A stretch of DNA of 52,753 nt from an uncultured Clostridia bacterium (GCA_946407745.1 CAMJPQ010000018.1:1-52753); one strand, 5' to 3'; positions 10,003 through 17,491 are shown, counted from the stretch's first letter. Notes: generated by a model not told the origin, from the sequence alone. A program made the numbers and translations.

Positions 10003-10959
10003 ATGCTTGACATCATCATTCCCCATTACACCGAAAACTGGCAGGTCGGAAAAAAGATGTTCTCCATGCTCGACCTGCAGCGCGGCATTGACTTTGCAAA
10101 GATCGGGGTCATCGTGGTCAATGACGGCCACGACAATGCGCTGGATCAGTCCTGCTTTGACGGGCATCCCTATCGGGTGGATCAAATCTCCATCCCCCAC
10201 GCCGGGGTATCGGCGGCACGCAACGCGGGCCTCCGGGCCTCGAAAGCACAGTGGGTCATGTTCTGCGATTTTGATGACATGTTCGCCCACGTCTACGCCC
10301 TGCGGGACATCCTCAACGCCCTCGAGGAAGCGGACGGCTATGACATGCTCTGGTCCGATCTCTATATCGAGAACGGCAAGACGGAAAAATGGCAGCTCAT
10401 CAAAAAAACGCAGGAGGACGCGGTTTTCACCCACGGAAAGCTCTTCCGCCGTCAATGCCTGCTGGATAATGACATCTGGTTCAACACGGACCTCGCATTC
10501 AACGAGGATTCCGAATTCAATGCCATTTTCCATACCAAAATCCATTTCAAGCGCACAGGAAAGCTCATCACGGACGTACCGCCCTATGTCTGGTGCTGGC
10601 GCAAGGACAGCACCACCAACCGGGAAGGGGCGGCCGTCTCGGCGGCATGGGGCCACTACAAGCGCAACGTATCCGTATGCAAGGCCTTTGAGGAACGCAT
10701 GCCGCTCGACCGGTACTGCGCCATGGTAACGCGCATGGTCTATGATACCTATTACACCCTCAACGGGAAGAACCTGCAGCCGGAACTCCTGCCCATGAAA
10801 GAGGATTTCCGCAACTGGTACCGGGATCATAAACGGTTCTACGGCCGCGTCGATCAAAAGGCGCTGGCGGCCATACAGGCAATCAGCCGGGCGGAATGCA
10901 TCCGGGAGGATCACGACGAAAGCACCGGCATTGATGAATGGCTCGCTCAGTTTGATTAA
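10003..10959 (+). CDS. Family 2 (GT-A fold) glycosyltransferase
   Basis: A 318-residue enzyme expected to move a sugar from a nucleotide-sugar donor to an acceptor. The GT2 signature is clear: an N-terminal Rossmann-like strand LDIIIPHYTEN, VVNDG at 38-42, SAARNAG at 70-76, and the metal-binding DFDD at 89-92. A second helical half includes FNEDSEFN near the expected catalytic region. It sits inside the tail operon, between the tail-tip genes and the DGR target. Its partner could be a phage tail protein, the host envelope (seroconversion) or a cell-wall polymer. Its late-operon position favours a virion or lysis-time role, but the acceptor cannot be read from the sequence. The stop codon TAA at 10957 is the first element of a short TAAGTT repeat. 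Confidence 0.85.
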   Translation: MLDIIIPHYTENWQVGKKMFSMLDLQRGIDFAKIGVIVVNDGHDNALDQSCFDGHPYRVDQISIPHAGVSAARNAGLRASKAQWVMFCDFDDMFAHVYALRDILNALEEADGYDMLWSDLYIENGKTEKWQLIKKTQEDAVFTHGKLFRRQCLLDNDIWFNTDLAFNEDSEFNAIFHTKIHFKRTGKLITDVPPYVWCWRKDSTTNREGAAVSAAWGHYKRNVSVCKAFEERMPLDRYCAMVTRMVYDTYYTLNGKNLQPELLPMKEDFRNWYRDHKRFYGRVDQKALAAIQAISRAECIREDHDESTGIDEWLAQFD

Positions 10960-10989
10960 GTTACGCTAAGTTTCAGCTAAGTTTCAGAA
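10957..10989 (+). repeat. Three short tandem TAAGTT(T/A)C units
   Basis: TAAGTTACGC, TAAGTTTCAGC and TAAGTTTCAG follow each other with steps of 10 and 11 bases. They begin on the glycosyltransferase stop codon and end just before the ribosome binding site of the next small ORF. No function is visible. Confidence 0.7.
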
Positions 10990-11003
10990 GGAAGGGTGAT
11001 CCG

Positions 11004-11069
11004 ATGCCGTACTGGAATGAACATCCGCCCAACACCGCCCCGCCCCTGTCACACAACATCAAACCATAA
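11004..11069 (+). CDS. Possible 21-residue leader peptide before the DGR target
   Basis: ATG CCG TAC TGG AAT... encodes a 21-residue, proline-rich peptide, MPYWNEHPPNTAPPLSHNIK plus P, and ends in TAA 13 bases before the DGR target start. A good ribosome binding site (AAGGAAGGGTGAT) precedes it, and the target gene's own site (AAGGAGG) overlaps its stop. It may be a short tail peptide or may couple translation to the target gene. It is too short to be sure it is a gene. Confidence 0.45.
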   Translation: MPYWNEHPPNTAPPLSHNIKP

Positions 11070-11082
11070 GGAGGATAAACGC

Positions 11083-12924
11083 ATGGCTTTCAAAACCATG
11101 TACCCGGCGATCAATAACAGCCCGGTCACAACGCTGGCGGCGGCCATTACAACGGCCTCCACCACCATTGAGCTGGTAGACGCTTCCTGTCTGCCGGCAG
11201 CCCCAAACCTCTGCACCATCGGCACGGATGACACGGCAGAGCTGGTCCTTTATACGGGTATTTCCGGCAATTCCCTCACCGGCTGCACCCGCGGCTTTAA
11301 CAACACCACCATCAAAGGATGGGCGCTTGGCTCAAAGGTCTACCGTGCGCATACGGCCTATGACCATCAGACGTTCATTGATAACCTCAATGATCTGGCA
11401 GCCTCCCGTACAACGGATGAAGCGGCCATCCAGCAGAACGCCGACGATATCGACGATCTGGAAGAAGATCTTACCGATCTTTCCAATTCCGTTGACCAGC
11501 GCGTAGCTGACCTTCAGCAGCAGATCAACGCGGCCATGACCCGCGGCATCCACATCTACGGCGCGAAGTGGGATAAGACCAACGCGGCTTGCACCCGTGT
11601 CTTTGAGGCGGCTTCTATCGCCACGGATACCAGCAATTTCAAGCACGCAGGGTCCGTCAACGCCAATCTTTCCAACCCCTTTGACAACATCTACCCGTGG
11701 AACCTCTTCCGCCAGTGCAATGTCGACCTCGCCAAATATGCCGCCCTCAAGCCGGGTGACGATATTCGGCAGGCAGTCGTTGCGTGGTACGGGGAACCCG
11801 GTTTCAAGGATGACGGATCCAACGGCTTTGTAGGCGCGTACCGCCCTCAGTACTGGTACACCGCCTACGAGGACGGGGATGATGTCATCTTCGCGGTCGC
11901 CGACGGCAAGATGGACGGCTGGGCCGAATCTCCGGCCTATATCCGCGGCTATGGCTTTGCGGTCGATGCCGGGGACAGCAAGCTCACCTGCTACAACGGC
12001 CAGCCCCTTACCAACGTAGCCTTGTCCACCCTCCACACCAGAGCCAATAACAGCGGGTTCACGGTTGAGGATATTTACACTTACAGCGCGGAACTCACCG
12101 CCTTTGTAGTGGAATATGCCACCATGAACACGCAGGCGGCCATTGGATCCGGCTGCGATTCCTGCTACCGTTCCAGCAACGATGACAAGCCCCATGTTGC
12201 GGAAACCGGGGCCACCCGCGTTGTACTTCCGGCAGCCTGCGCGGCCTTTGCTCTGGAAGGGGTCACGCTGGACTTTGCGGCTGCCAAAGACGGTGTTGTC
12301 CTCGAAAACCGCCGCGCCTGCACCGGCTATGAAGCCTACTCGGACAACGACTATATTTCCGTCACGTTTGACGCTCCGCTGGACATCACAACGGATATGT
12401 TCGTTTCCTTCCACGGCATGGCCAACGGCGACGCCATCGGCAACGCCTCCGGCTTCATCGGCACGGCGGGCAAGCACAACGCGTTCTATCGCGGCTCTGT
12501 CCTCCACGCCAACCGCTGGCGCTATGTCCTCGGAGCTTACAGGCAAACCGGTACCGGCAAGGTCTGGATCTGCCCTGCGGATGATGATCCTGACGCTTAC
12601 AACGCCCTCAACACATCAAAGCACACGGACACCGGGGTGGCCCTGCCTGAATCCAAATCCGGGGCCTATATCGACGAACTGGCGGTGCTGGAAGGTCTCG
12701 GCGCGGTACCGGTCGCTCCGGCAGCCGGCGGAGGCGGGTCCAGCGCAAACCCGGTCGGCGACGGTCTGTACACGCCTGCAGCTTCCACCGGAAACACCGT
12801 CCTGCTCGCGGGCGGCAACGCCAGCTACGGGGCGTACGCCGGGGCTTTCTTCGGCTCCTGGCTCAGCGCTGCGTCGCTCTCGTACTGGCTCTGCGCGGTT
12901 CTGCCCGTCCTAAAAAACCCCTGA
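11083..12924 (+). CDS. DGR target protein: variable tail/receptor-binding protein
   Basis: A 613-residue protein whose last 40 residues are rewritten by the retroelement. The N-terminal 100 residues contain a strand-rich module also seen at the base of phage tail fibres. Residues 115-155 are a short coiled coil (DDIDDLEEDLTDLSNSVDQRV). Residues 160-560 are a large beta-rich region, probably a carbohydrate-binding or lectin-like module. A GGGGSS linker then leads to the C-terminal variable domain, whose VLLAGGN...GxxAGAF...N...AVLP pattern is that of the C-type lectin-like fold of other DGR variable proteins. The VR lies at residues 573-607. The start ATG at 11083 has AAGGAGG at 11068-11074. 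It is probably the host-recognition protein. Confidence 0.92.
   Translation: MAFKTMYPAINNSPVTTLAAAITTASTTIELVDASCLPAAPNLCTIGTDDTAELVLYTGISGNSLTGCTRGFNNTTIKGWALGSKVYRAHTAYDHQTFIDNLNDLAASRTTDEAAIQQNADDIDDLEEDLTDLSNSVDQRVADLQQQINAAMTRGIHIYGAKWDKTNAACTRVFEAASIATDTSNFKHAGSVNANLSNPFDNIYPWNLFRQCNVDLAKYAALKPGDDIRQAVVAWYGEPGFKDDGSNGFVGAYRPQYWYTAYEDGDDVIFAVADGKMDGWAESPAYIRGYGFAVDAGDSKLTCYNGQPLTNVALSTLHTRANNSGFTVEDIYTYSAELTAFVVEYATMNTQAAIGSGCDSCYRSSNDDKPHVAETGATRVVLPAACAAFALEGVTLDFAAAKDGVVLENRRACTGYEAYSDNDYISVTFDAPLDITTDMFVSFHGMANGDAIGNASGFIGTAGKHNAFYRGSVLHANRWRYVLGAYRQTGTGKVWICPADDDPDAYNALNTSKHTDTGVALPESKSGAYIDELAVLEGLGAVPVAPAAGGGGSSANPVGDGLYTPAASTGNTVLLAGGNASYGAYAGAFFGSWLSAASLSYWLCAVLPVLKNP
12798..12905 (+). 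repeat. DGR variable repeat (VR)
   Basis: 108 bases match the template repeat 250 bases downstream except at 15 positions, and every one of the 15 is an A in the template (now G, C or T). Eleven codons of the target protein are altered, eight AAC and three TAC-type or similar positions being the hotspots. Changed bases run from 12824 to 12893. The unaltered 3' end CGCGGTTCTGCC is the likely initiation site for mutagenic homing. Confidence 0.97.
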
Positions 12925-12958
12925 AGAGGGGGTCCGGGGGAGGCCGCAGCTTCCCCCG
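12918..12958 (+). promoter_or_regulatory. Pair of GC hairpins just after the VR
   Basis: CCCCT(GAAG)AGGGG at 12918-12931 overlaps the target stop codon. A longer stem follows: CGGGGGAGGC at 12935-12944 pairs with GCTTCCCCCG at 12949-12958 around a CGCA tetraloop, with one G-U pair. Hairpin or cruciform DNA directly downstream of the VR is known to help homing in the Bordetella phage DGR, and this pair is in the right place. No T-run follows, so they are not ordinary terminators. Confidence 0.6.
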
Positions 12959-13047
12959 AATAAACCTTTGACCACATCCAACAGATGATTTTTGACGGCA
13001 TCAAAAATGCCGTTCGCACAAGGCTGTTATGCCGCGTCATCGGGCCG

Positions 13048-13155
13048 CGTCCTGCTCGCGGGCGGCAACGCCAACAACGGGGCGAACGCCGGGGCTTTCT
13101 ACGGCAACTGGAACAACGCTGCGTCGAACTCGAACTGGAACTACGCGGTTCTGCC
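13048..13155 (+). repeat. DGR template repeat (TR)
   Basis: Non-coding copy of the VR, with 22 adenines of which 15 differ in the VR and none of the other bases do. It is built from AAC codons (read in the VR frame it gives GGNANNGANAGAF and similar). Its position between target gene and reverse transcriptase is the usual one. The flanking RNA up to 13326 has no gene and should form part of the template RNA. Confidence 0.96.
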
Positions 13156-13326
13156 ACTCCAAAGTAAACGTCCGCCGGAAGGCGGGCGGCGTACTGACGC
13201 ATGGGGAAACCTATGCGAAGCAGTATAACAGCCTCAGCCCTTGCTGAAAATTACGCAATCAGGAAACGGGTTAGTAGGTCTGCCGGAAGGCATGCTCGAC
13301 CGCCCGTATGCTAAGGAGGTTTTGAA
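13156..13326 (+). ncRNA. Probable 3' part of the DGR template RNA
   Basis: This 171-base stretch between TR and reverse transcriptase holds no credible gene. A GC hairpin CCGCC(GGAA)GGCGG lies at 13172-13185. The sequence ends with TAAGGAGGTTTTGAA, the ribosome binding site of the reverse transcriptase. In other DGRs this flank binds the RT and primes cDNA synthesis, so I assign it by analogy. Confidence 0.6.
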
Positions 13327-14376
13327 ATGCCGAAGAGGATCGGCTTTCTATACGAAAAGGTCTTAACCCTCCAGAACTGCACGGCAGCGGTTCTGGAGGG
13401 GACGGCCAACCTCAAAAAGACCGCAAAAATACGGAGGATCCGCAAGAACCCTGAAATCTGGGGACAGAAAATTCTTGACATCCTCACGGCTGGCTGGACC
13501 CCTGAGCCAACCAGAGAAAAAATCATCAACGAAGGTACAGGTCACAAGGTCAGGCACTTGCAGATACCCACAACAACAGATCATCTCATCCATGTAGCCA
13601 TCATGCGGCCCATTCTCCCGGAGCTGGAAAAGCGCTATGACTTCTATTCCTGCGGTTCCGTTCCAGGAAGAGGGCAAAAGCGGGTCAATGACAGCCTCAA
13701 AACGTGGATGGGAGCGGCAAAGCCGCCCAAATATGGGGCGGAAGCAGATGTTCATCACGCCTACGAATCCACACAGGCCCGTTTTGTCATGTATGCCCTC
13801 CGCCGCTTCATCAAGGATGAAAAATACCTTGCTTGGCACCGCCAGATATTGAACCAGATGGGCGGTCATCTGGCCATAGGGTTTCAGCCCTCACATTGGT
13901 ATTTCAATCTGGTCATGACCCGCGTGGACACAGCGGTTCGATCCTCCTGCCCGGGTATCCGTCTGGTCCGCTACATGGACAATTATGTCTTTGCTGCCAG
14001 CAGGAAAAGGACGCTGCACAAGGCCATCCGAATAGTCACGGATAAATGCGCCAAAATGGGCATGAGCATCAATCACGACTGGCAGGTCTTCCGAACGGAC
14101 GCAAGGGCCATCGTCATGCTCTCTTACCGCTATTTCCGGGGCTATACTCTGCTCCGCAAGGATACCATGTACAGCATAGCGGCCAGCATCCGCACAACGG
14201 CGAAGAACATGAACGCCCATCTATGCCGGGCGGCCATGTCGCAGATCGGCATACTGCGCCACTGCAACAGCTACCATTTCCGCAGGAAACACGTTTACCC
14301 CATTCTATCTATCAAACGGTCAAAGGAGTTGATTTCCCGTGCTGACAAGAAACGTATACTTCTCACAGGAACCTGA
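13327..14376 (+). CDS. DGR reverse transcriptase
   Basis: A 349-residue RT that copies the TR RNA with adenine-specific errors into cDNA for the VR. Visible motifs are SCGSVPGRGQKR (109-119, motif 2 of DGR RTs), EADVHHAY with catalytic D141 (motif A), IGFQPSHWYFN (184-194, the position of the DGR-type GxxxSQ motif) and LVRYMDNYVF (motif C). Two positions are unusual: SH replaces SQ, and YMDN (216-219) replaces YMDD, so the second motif C aspartate is an asparagine. The remainder is intact, with no stop or frameshift, and the VR has plainly been mutagenised, so the enzyme was active. No Avd gene is seen beside it. It overlaps the next gene by 38 bp. Confidence 0.95.
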   Translation: MPKRIGFLYEKVLTLQNCTAAVLEGTANLKKTAKIRRIRKNPEIWGQKILDILTAGWTPEPTREKIINEGTGHKVRHLQIPTTTDHLIHVAIMRPILPELEKRYDFYSCGSVPGRGQKRVNDSLKTWMGAAKPPKYGAEADVHHAYESTQARFVMYALRRFIKDEKYLAWHRQILNQMGGHLAIGFQPSHWYFNLVMTRVDTAVRSSCPGIRLVRYMDNYVFAASRKRTLHKAIRIVTDKCAKMGMSINHDWQVFRTDARAIVMLSYRYFRGYTLLRKDTMYSIAASIRTTAKNMNAHLCRAAMSQIGILRHCNSYHFRRKHVYPILSIKRSKELISRADKKRILLTGT

Positions 14377-14656
14377 GCGGGTCTCAGTCCACCGCATGGG
14401 CCGCAACGGCTATACGGCCCGCGTAGATTTCCCGGTCAATGTTCAGCGGATCGTCATGCCGGATGACGAGCCTCAGTACAAGGCCGATGTCTACTCCATC
14501 GAGGTAGGCTTCACCGTCGGCCTCAAAGAGCGCATCGAAAACAACTATGAAGCATGGCTCGCGGTGGCGAAGGAAATTCCGGCCCCGCAGCCGACGATCA
14601 ATGATGTCATCGAGGCCGTCAACGAGCTGGCGGACATCATCTTGGGAGGGGAATAA
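14339..14656 (+). CDS. Small tail/lysis-module protein, unknown function
   Basis: A 105-residue protein using the GTG at 14339, nine bases after AAAGGAG, so it begins inside the end of the reverse transcriptase gene. The middle looks beta-rich (VQRIVMPDDEPQYKADVYSIE), and the end is helical (TINDVIEAVNELADIILGGE). Small proteins like this sit between tail fibres and holins in many Bacillota phages. It is not a clear match to Avd, although its place directly behind the RT means that should be tested. Confidence 0.75.
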   Translation: MLTRNVYFSQEPERVSVHRMGRNGYTARVDFPVNVQRIVMPDDEPQYKADVYSIEVGFTVGLKERIENNYEAWLAVAKEIPAPQPTINDVIEAVNELADIILGGE

Positions 14657-14657
14657 C

Positions 14658-14804
14658 ATGGTTGAATTTTATCTCAAGCTCACGCTCAACCGCATGGAAA
14701 GCGGCATGACCAAAGAAGCGGCGCTCGCCAAAGTCCCGGCAAAGTGGCGGGATGCTGTCCGGCAGGCCCTTGAACAACTGGAAGCGGAGCAGGAAGCCGA
14801 ATAA
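14658..14804 (+). CDS. XkdX/CD1375-like small protein
   Basis: 48 residues, starting MVEFYLKLTLNRMESGMTKE and helical at the end. It resembles the tiny XkdX or CD1375-like proteins that follow tail fibre genes; their function is unknown. The start has GGGAGGGGAATAAC before it, and it begins directly after the upstream stop. Confidence 0.65.
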   Translation: MVEFYLKLTLNRMESGMTKEAALAKVPAKWRDAVRQALEQLEAEQEAE

Positions 14805-14900
14805 GGCGGCCTGCTTTTCTCTTGGAGGGAGGCGATACCATGACCGCCGACGGTCAGTATAGAAAGGCCTCCTATATGCTTTCGAAAGGAGGAACCTGCT

Positions 14901-15200
14901 ATGACACCCGATATGGCAATCTATGTGAGCCTCGCCTCTGTCATCATCGCCCTCGTTGCCCTCGTCCGCAATTCCCACAAGGACAACAAGCAGGACGCTG
15001 TCTCCGACGCGGCATCAGCGGCCCGCATTGAGGCAAAACTGGACGGCATTCAGTCCAGCGTTGACGATATCCGCATTGAACTCAGAACCACCCGTGAAAA
15101 GGTCAACGACCACGCGGAACGTCTGGCAAAGGTCGAGGCAAGGGCGGCCAGCAACACGCACAGGCTGGACGCCCTTGACGGAAGAGGGAAGGAGGAATAA
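14901..15200 (+). CDS. XhlA-like membrane-anchored coiled-coil lysis accessory protein
   Basis: 99 residues. An N-terminal membrane segment (IYVSLASVIIALVALV, 6-22) is followed by a coiled coil (about 30-95) with heptad hydrophobics, as in XhlA/hemolysin-type proteins that act with holins. It has the ribosome binding site AAAGGAGGAACC and lies 5 bp before the holin gene. A role in lysis is inferred from this position. Confidence 0.7.
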   Translation: MTPDMAIYVSLASVIIALVALVRNSHKDNKQDAVSDAASAARIEAKLDGIQSSVDDIRIELRTTREKVNDHAERLAKVEARAASNTHRLDALDGRGKEE

Positions 15201-15205
15201 GCCTT

Positions 15206-15481
15206 ATGCTCAACTGGAAAGTTCGGTTCAATAACGAGGAATTCTGGATCCACTTCATCCCGGCTGTGCTTCTGCTGGTCCAGCTGGTGCTTGACCTGTT
15301 CGGGGTGCATCTGGACTTTGGCGAACTTGGAAACAAGCTGCTCGCCATCGTTGATGTGGTCTTTGTCATTCTGGCCCTGCTCGGTGTGGTCAATGACCCC
15401 ACGACGGCCGGCATCAAAGACAGCCAGAGAGCCATGACCTATGTTGAACCATGGACGGATGACCCCTATAACGACGATTAA
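15206..15481 (+). CDS. Holin, phi-LC3 type
   Basis: 91 residues with two membrane segments (about 17-34 and 44-62). They are separated by a short loop, and the protein ends in the conserved stretch LLGVVNDPTTAGIKDSQRAM, the signature of the phi-LC3 holin family. It would form holes in the cytoplasmic membrane so that the endolysin can reach the cell wall. A terminator-like hairpin stands between it and the endolysin gene. Confidence 0.92.
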   Translation: MLNWKVRFNNEEFWIHFIPAVLLLVQLVLDLFGVHLDFGELGNKLLAIVDVVFVILALLGVVNDPTTAGIKDSQRAMTYVEPWTDDPYNDD

Positions 15482-15495
15482 CCCTCAGCATCACA

Positions 15496-15532
15496 GGGCG
15501 GCGGCGCAGAGCTGTCGCCCGCTTTCTTTTTT
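15496..15532 (+). terminator. Intrinsic terminator between holin and endolysin
   Basis: GGGCGGC at 15496-15502 pairs with GTCGCCC at 15514-15520 (one G-U), followed by a T-rich run at 15523-15532. The endolysin's GGAGGA ribosome binding site starts right after the T-run. It may reduce endolysin mRNA relative to holin mRNA. Confidence 0.6.
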
Positions 15533-15542
15533 GGAGGACACC

Positions 15543-16580
15543 ATGAAATACACAGATCAGAATCCACCCCTTGTCTGCATGCTCTCAACCTCCACCTGTT
15601 ACCAAAAGACCCGAAGGATGGAACCGTGGGGGGTCCTCTGGCACAGCACCGGGGCCAATAACAGCACCCTCAAGCGCTACGTCCAGCCAGCCGACAACGA
15701 CCCGCGCCGGGAGGAACTGCTGCAGATCATCGGAAAAAACAAGTACGGCAACGACCAGAACCACCGGACCGGAACCACCGGTATGAATTTCTGGATCGGC
15801 AGGCTGGCGGACGGCACCGTCGCAGCGGTCCAGACCATGCCCTGCGATTATCGCCCGTGGGGATGCGGGGGCGGAAATAACGGCTCCTGCAACGACCATT
15901 GGATCCAGTTTGAAATCTGCGAAGACGGCCTCAAAGACGAAGCCTACGCGCAGGAGGCTTTCCGGGAAGCCTGCGAACTCACGGCCTACCTTTGCGCCCT
16001 CTACGGGATCGACCCGAACGGCATGCTTTCCTTCAAGGGCAAGCAGGTACCGGCCATCCTCTGCCACAAGGACGCGCACACGCTGGGCCTCGGCTCCAAT
16101 CATGCGGATGTGCTGCATTGGTTCCCAAAGTACGGCCTCACCATGCAGACGGTCCGGGATCGGGTGACGGAGCTGCTGGCCGGGGCGGAATGGGCGCCGG
16201 AACCCATGAAGCCGGTCCAGCCTCAGCCTGCCGCCCCTCTGACGCTGGGAGACCGTCTGCTCTCCAAAGTCACGCCCCGCCTCACCGGCCCGGATGTCAC
16301 GGACCTGCAGACCCGCCTCAATGCCCTTGGGTATAATGTCGGGACGGCTGACGGGGTTTTCGGCACCGGAACCGAAGCCGGGGTTATGGCCTTCCAGAAA
16401 GCGGCGGGCCTTACCGCTGACGGCAAGTTCGGCCCTGCGTCCTATAACGCCATGCTTTCCATGGAGGCGGCGAAAACGAAGCCCAAAACGCTTTGTACCG
16501 TCATCATCCCGGATCTGGATGAGGCGGCCGCGGATCTTCTCATCCAGAAGTATCCGCAGGCTCAAAAATCATATGGCTGA
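15543..16580 (+). CDS. Endolysin: N-acetylmuramoyl-L-alanine amidase with peptidoglycan-binding domain
   Basis: A 345-residue lysis enzyme. Residues 25-200 form an Amidase_2/PGRP-type domain, with H34 in LWHSTG and a later histidine cluster CHKDAHTLGLGSNH (174-187) that can supply the other zinc ligands; E125 lies in the central region. Residues 246-306 are a PG_binding_1 domain (DVTDLQTRLNALGYNVG...). A short C-terminal tail (about 315-345) is of unknown type. There is no signal peptide, so release depends on the holin. The start ATG at 15543 follows TTGGAGGACACC. Confidence 0.93.
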   Translation: MKYTDQNPPLVCMLSTSTCYQKTRRMEPWGVLWHSTGANNSTLKRYVQPADNDPRREELLQIIGKNKYGNDQNHRTGTTGMNFWIGRLADGTVAAVQTMPCDYRPWGCGGGNNGSCNDHWIQFEICEDGLKDEAYAQEAFREACELTAYLCALYGIDPNGMLSFKGKQVPAILCHKDAHTLGLGSNHADVLHWFPKYGLTMQTVRDRVTELLAGAEWAPEPMKPVQPQPAAPLTLGDRLLSKVTPRLTGPDVTDLQTRLNALGYNVGTADGVFGTGTEAGVMAFQKAAGLTADGKFGPASYNAMLSMEAAKTKPKTLCTVIIPDLDEAAADLLIQKYPQAQKSYG

Positions 16581-16587
16581 TCATCCT

Positions 16588-16627
16588 GCCCGCGTCTGGC
16601 TCCAAAGCCGGACAGCGGGCCTTTTTT
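16588..16627 (+). terminator. Terminator after the endolysin
   Basis: An interrupted stem, GCCCGC at 16588-16593 with GCGGGC at 16615-16620 and an inner GTCTGGC/GCCGGAC arm, is followed by CTTTTTT. It ends the late operon before the first early promoter. Confidence 0.85.
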
Positions 16628-16651
16628 CTTTTTGGAAATTCCAATTTTTCT

Positions 16652-16705
16652 GCAATATAATTTCAAAATACCTGTTGCAATTTGTCTGAAAGTATGGGAA
16701 GATAC
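16652..16705 (+). promoter_or_regulatory. Early promoter P1 (one of three near-identical copies)
   Basis: TTGCAA at 16675-16680, a 17-bp spacer, and GAAGAT at 16698-16703, preceded by the shared block ATTTCAAAATACCTG. The same 45-bp layout returns at 19695 and 21205. A near-palindrome TTGGAAATTCCAA lies just upstream at 16632-16644. It would drive the genes from 16768 onward. Confidence 0.65.
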
Positions 16706-16767
16706 TCTCGCCGGGTGAGAAACCGGCAACACCGAAACCACCACCGATCAATAAGGAGGACGCAAAA

Positions 16768-17241
16768 ATGACTACGAAGGATCAGGAACGCAAGGCTCTG
16801 GAACAGATCAGGAAGATCGTCGCCTCTCTGGGAGAAGACAGCTACATCGGCACCGCCTTTGAAGGCTGCTTCGAAATCGCCGCCGAGAACATCGAAAACG
16901 ACTTCGCCTGCTCCATGAAGCAGCGTAAGGAAGCCGCCGAGGCAGCCGAAGACAACCTCCGGGAAAAGGTCGCCACCCTCACCAAACAGGTTGAGGCCCA
17001 CAAGAACGCACGGGAGCTGGCAGAACAGACCATGCGCCTTGAATCGGAAAGGGCAAACAGCCTCGTCGAAAAGCTGCAGAACTACAAAAAGGCAGCCGAT
17101 GAAGCCAATCAGGAATTTGCCATCACGAACGGCAAGCTGGAAATTCTCAGGGCCGAAACCGACGCGGAGCGCAAGCGCATGCAGGAAGAAATCATCCACC
17201 TGAAGGCGAAGCTCTACGACCTCATGACGGCCGGCAAGTAA
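16768..17241 (+). CDS. Coiled-coil protein, first gene of the early block
   Basis: 157 residues of unknown function. A short N-terminal helical part (1-45) is followed by a long coiled coil from about 50 to 150, rich in Glu, Lys and Ala (ELAEQTMRLESERAN and similar). It resembles structural rod proteins only in general composition. The ribosome binding site is AAGGAGGACGC. First in the P1 unit, so it may be made early in infection. Confidence 0.75.
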   Translation: MTTKDQERKALEQIRKIVASLGEDSYIGTAFEGCFEIAAENIENDFACSMKQRKEAAEAAEDNLREKVATLTKQVEAHKNARELAEQTMRLESERANSLVEKLQNYKKAADEANQEFAITNGKLEILRAETDAERKRMQEEIIHLKAKLYDLMTAGK

Positions 17242-17254
17242 CCACTGCAAGCCC

Positions 17255-17278
17255 CGCCCGCCGGGCAATAGGCGGGCG
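17255..17278 (+). promoter_or_regulatory. Intercistronic hairpin
   Basis: CGCCCGCC at 17255-17262 pairs with GGCGGGCG at 17271-17278 around GGGCAATA. The ribosome binding site of the next gene starts right after it. There is no T-run, so it more likely affects mRNA stability or processing than ends transcription. Confidence 0.55.
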
Positions 17279-17292
17279 AAAAGGAGGACGCA

Positions 17293-17481
17293 ATGAATAA
17301 GCTCTGCAAGGCCCTGCTGGCCCGCTGCATCGAGGCCAATACCCAGTTGGAGATTGATACCCTCTGCCATGACGTGGATGTCTGGTTCCAGAAGGAGAAA
17401 ATTACTTGGGAGGAACATGAGCTGTTCTTCCGTCTCATCAACAAGCTGCACCCATATGACGGCGAACGGTACAAAGCATAA
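17293..17481 (+). CDS. Small early protein, unknown function
   Basis: 62 residues, helical, with two Cys and a conserved-looking core WFQKEKITWEEHELFFRLI. I do not recognise a family. AAAGGAGGACGCA precedes the start, and it lies in the same unit as its neighbours. Confidence 0.7.
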   Translation: MNKLCKALLARCIEANTQLEIDTLCHDVDVWFQKEKITWEEHELFFRLINKLHPYDGERYKA

Positions 17482-17491
17482 GGAGGACACC

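Noticed and set aside
9646-10914. Minus-strand frame of 422 codons opposite the glycosyltransferase
   Set aside because: Shadow of the GT2 gene and its neighbours; no start signal and no familiar domain.
11332-12546. Minus-strand frame of 404 codons opposite the DGR target
   Set aside because: Antisense to a gene with clear signals; composition of a shadow.
14822-15031. 69-codon frame starting before the XhlA-like gene
   Set aside because: It overlaps the better supported 14901 gene in another frame, and its sequence looks like out-of-frame translation.
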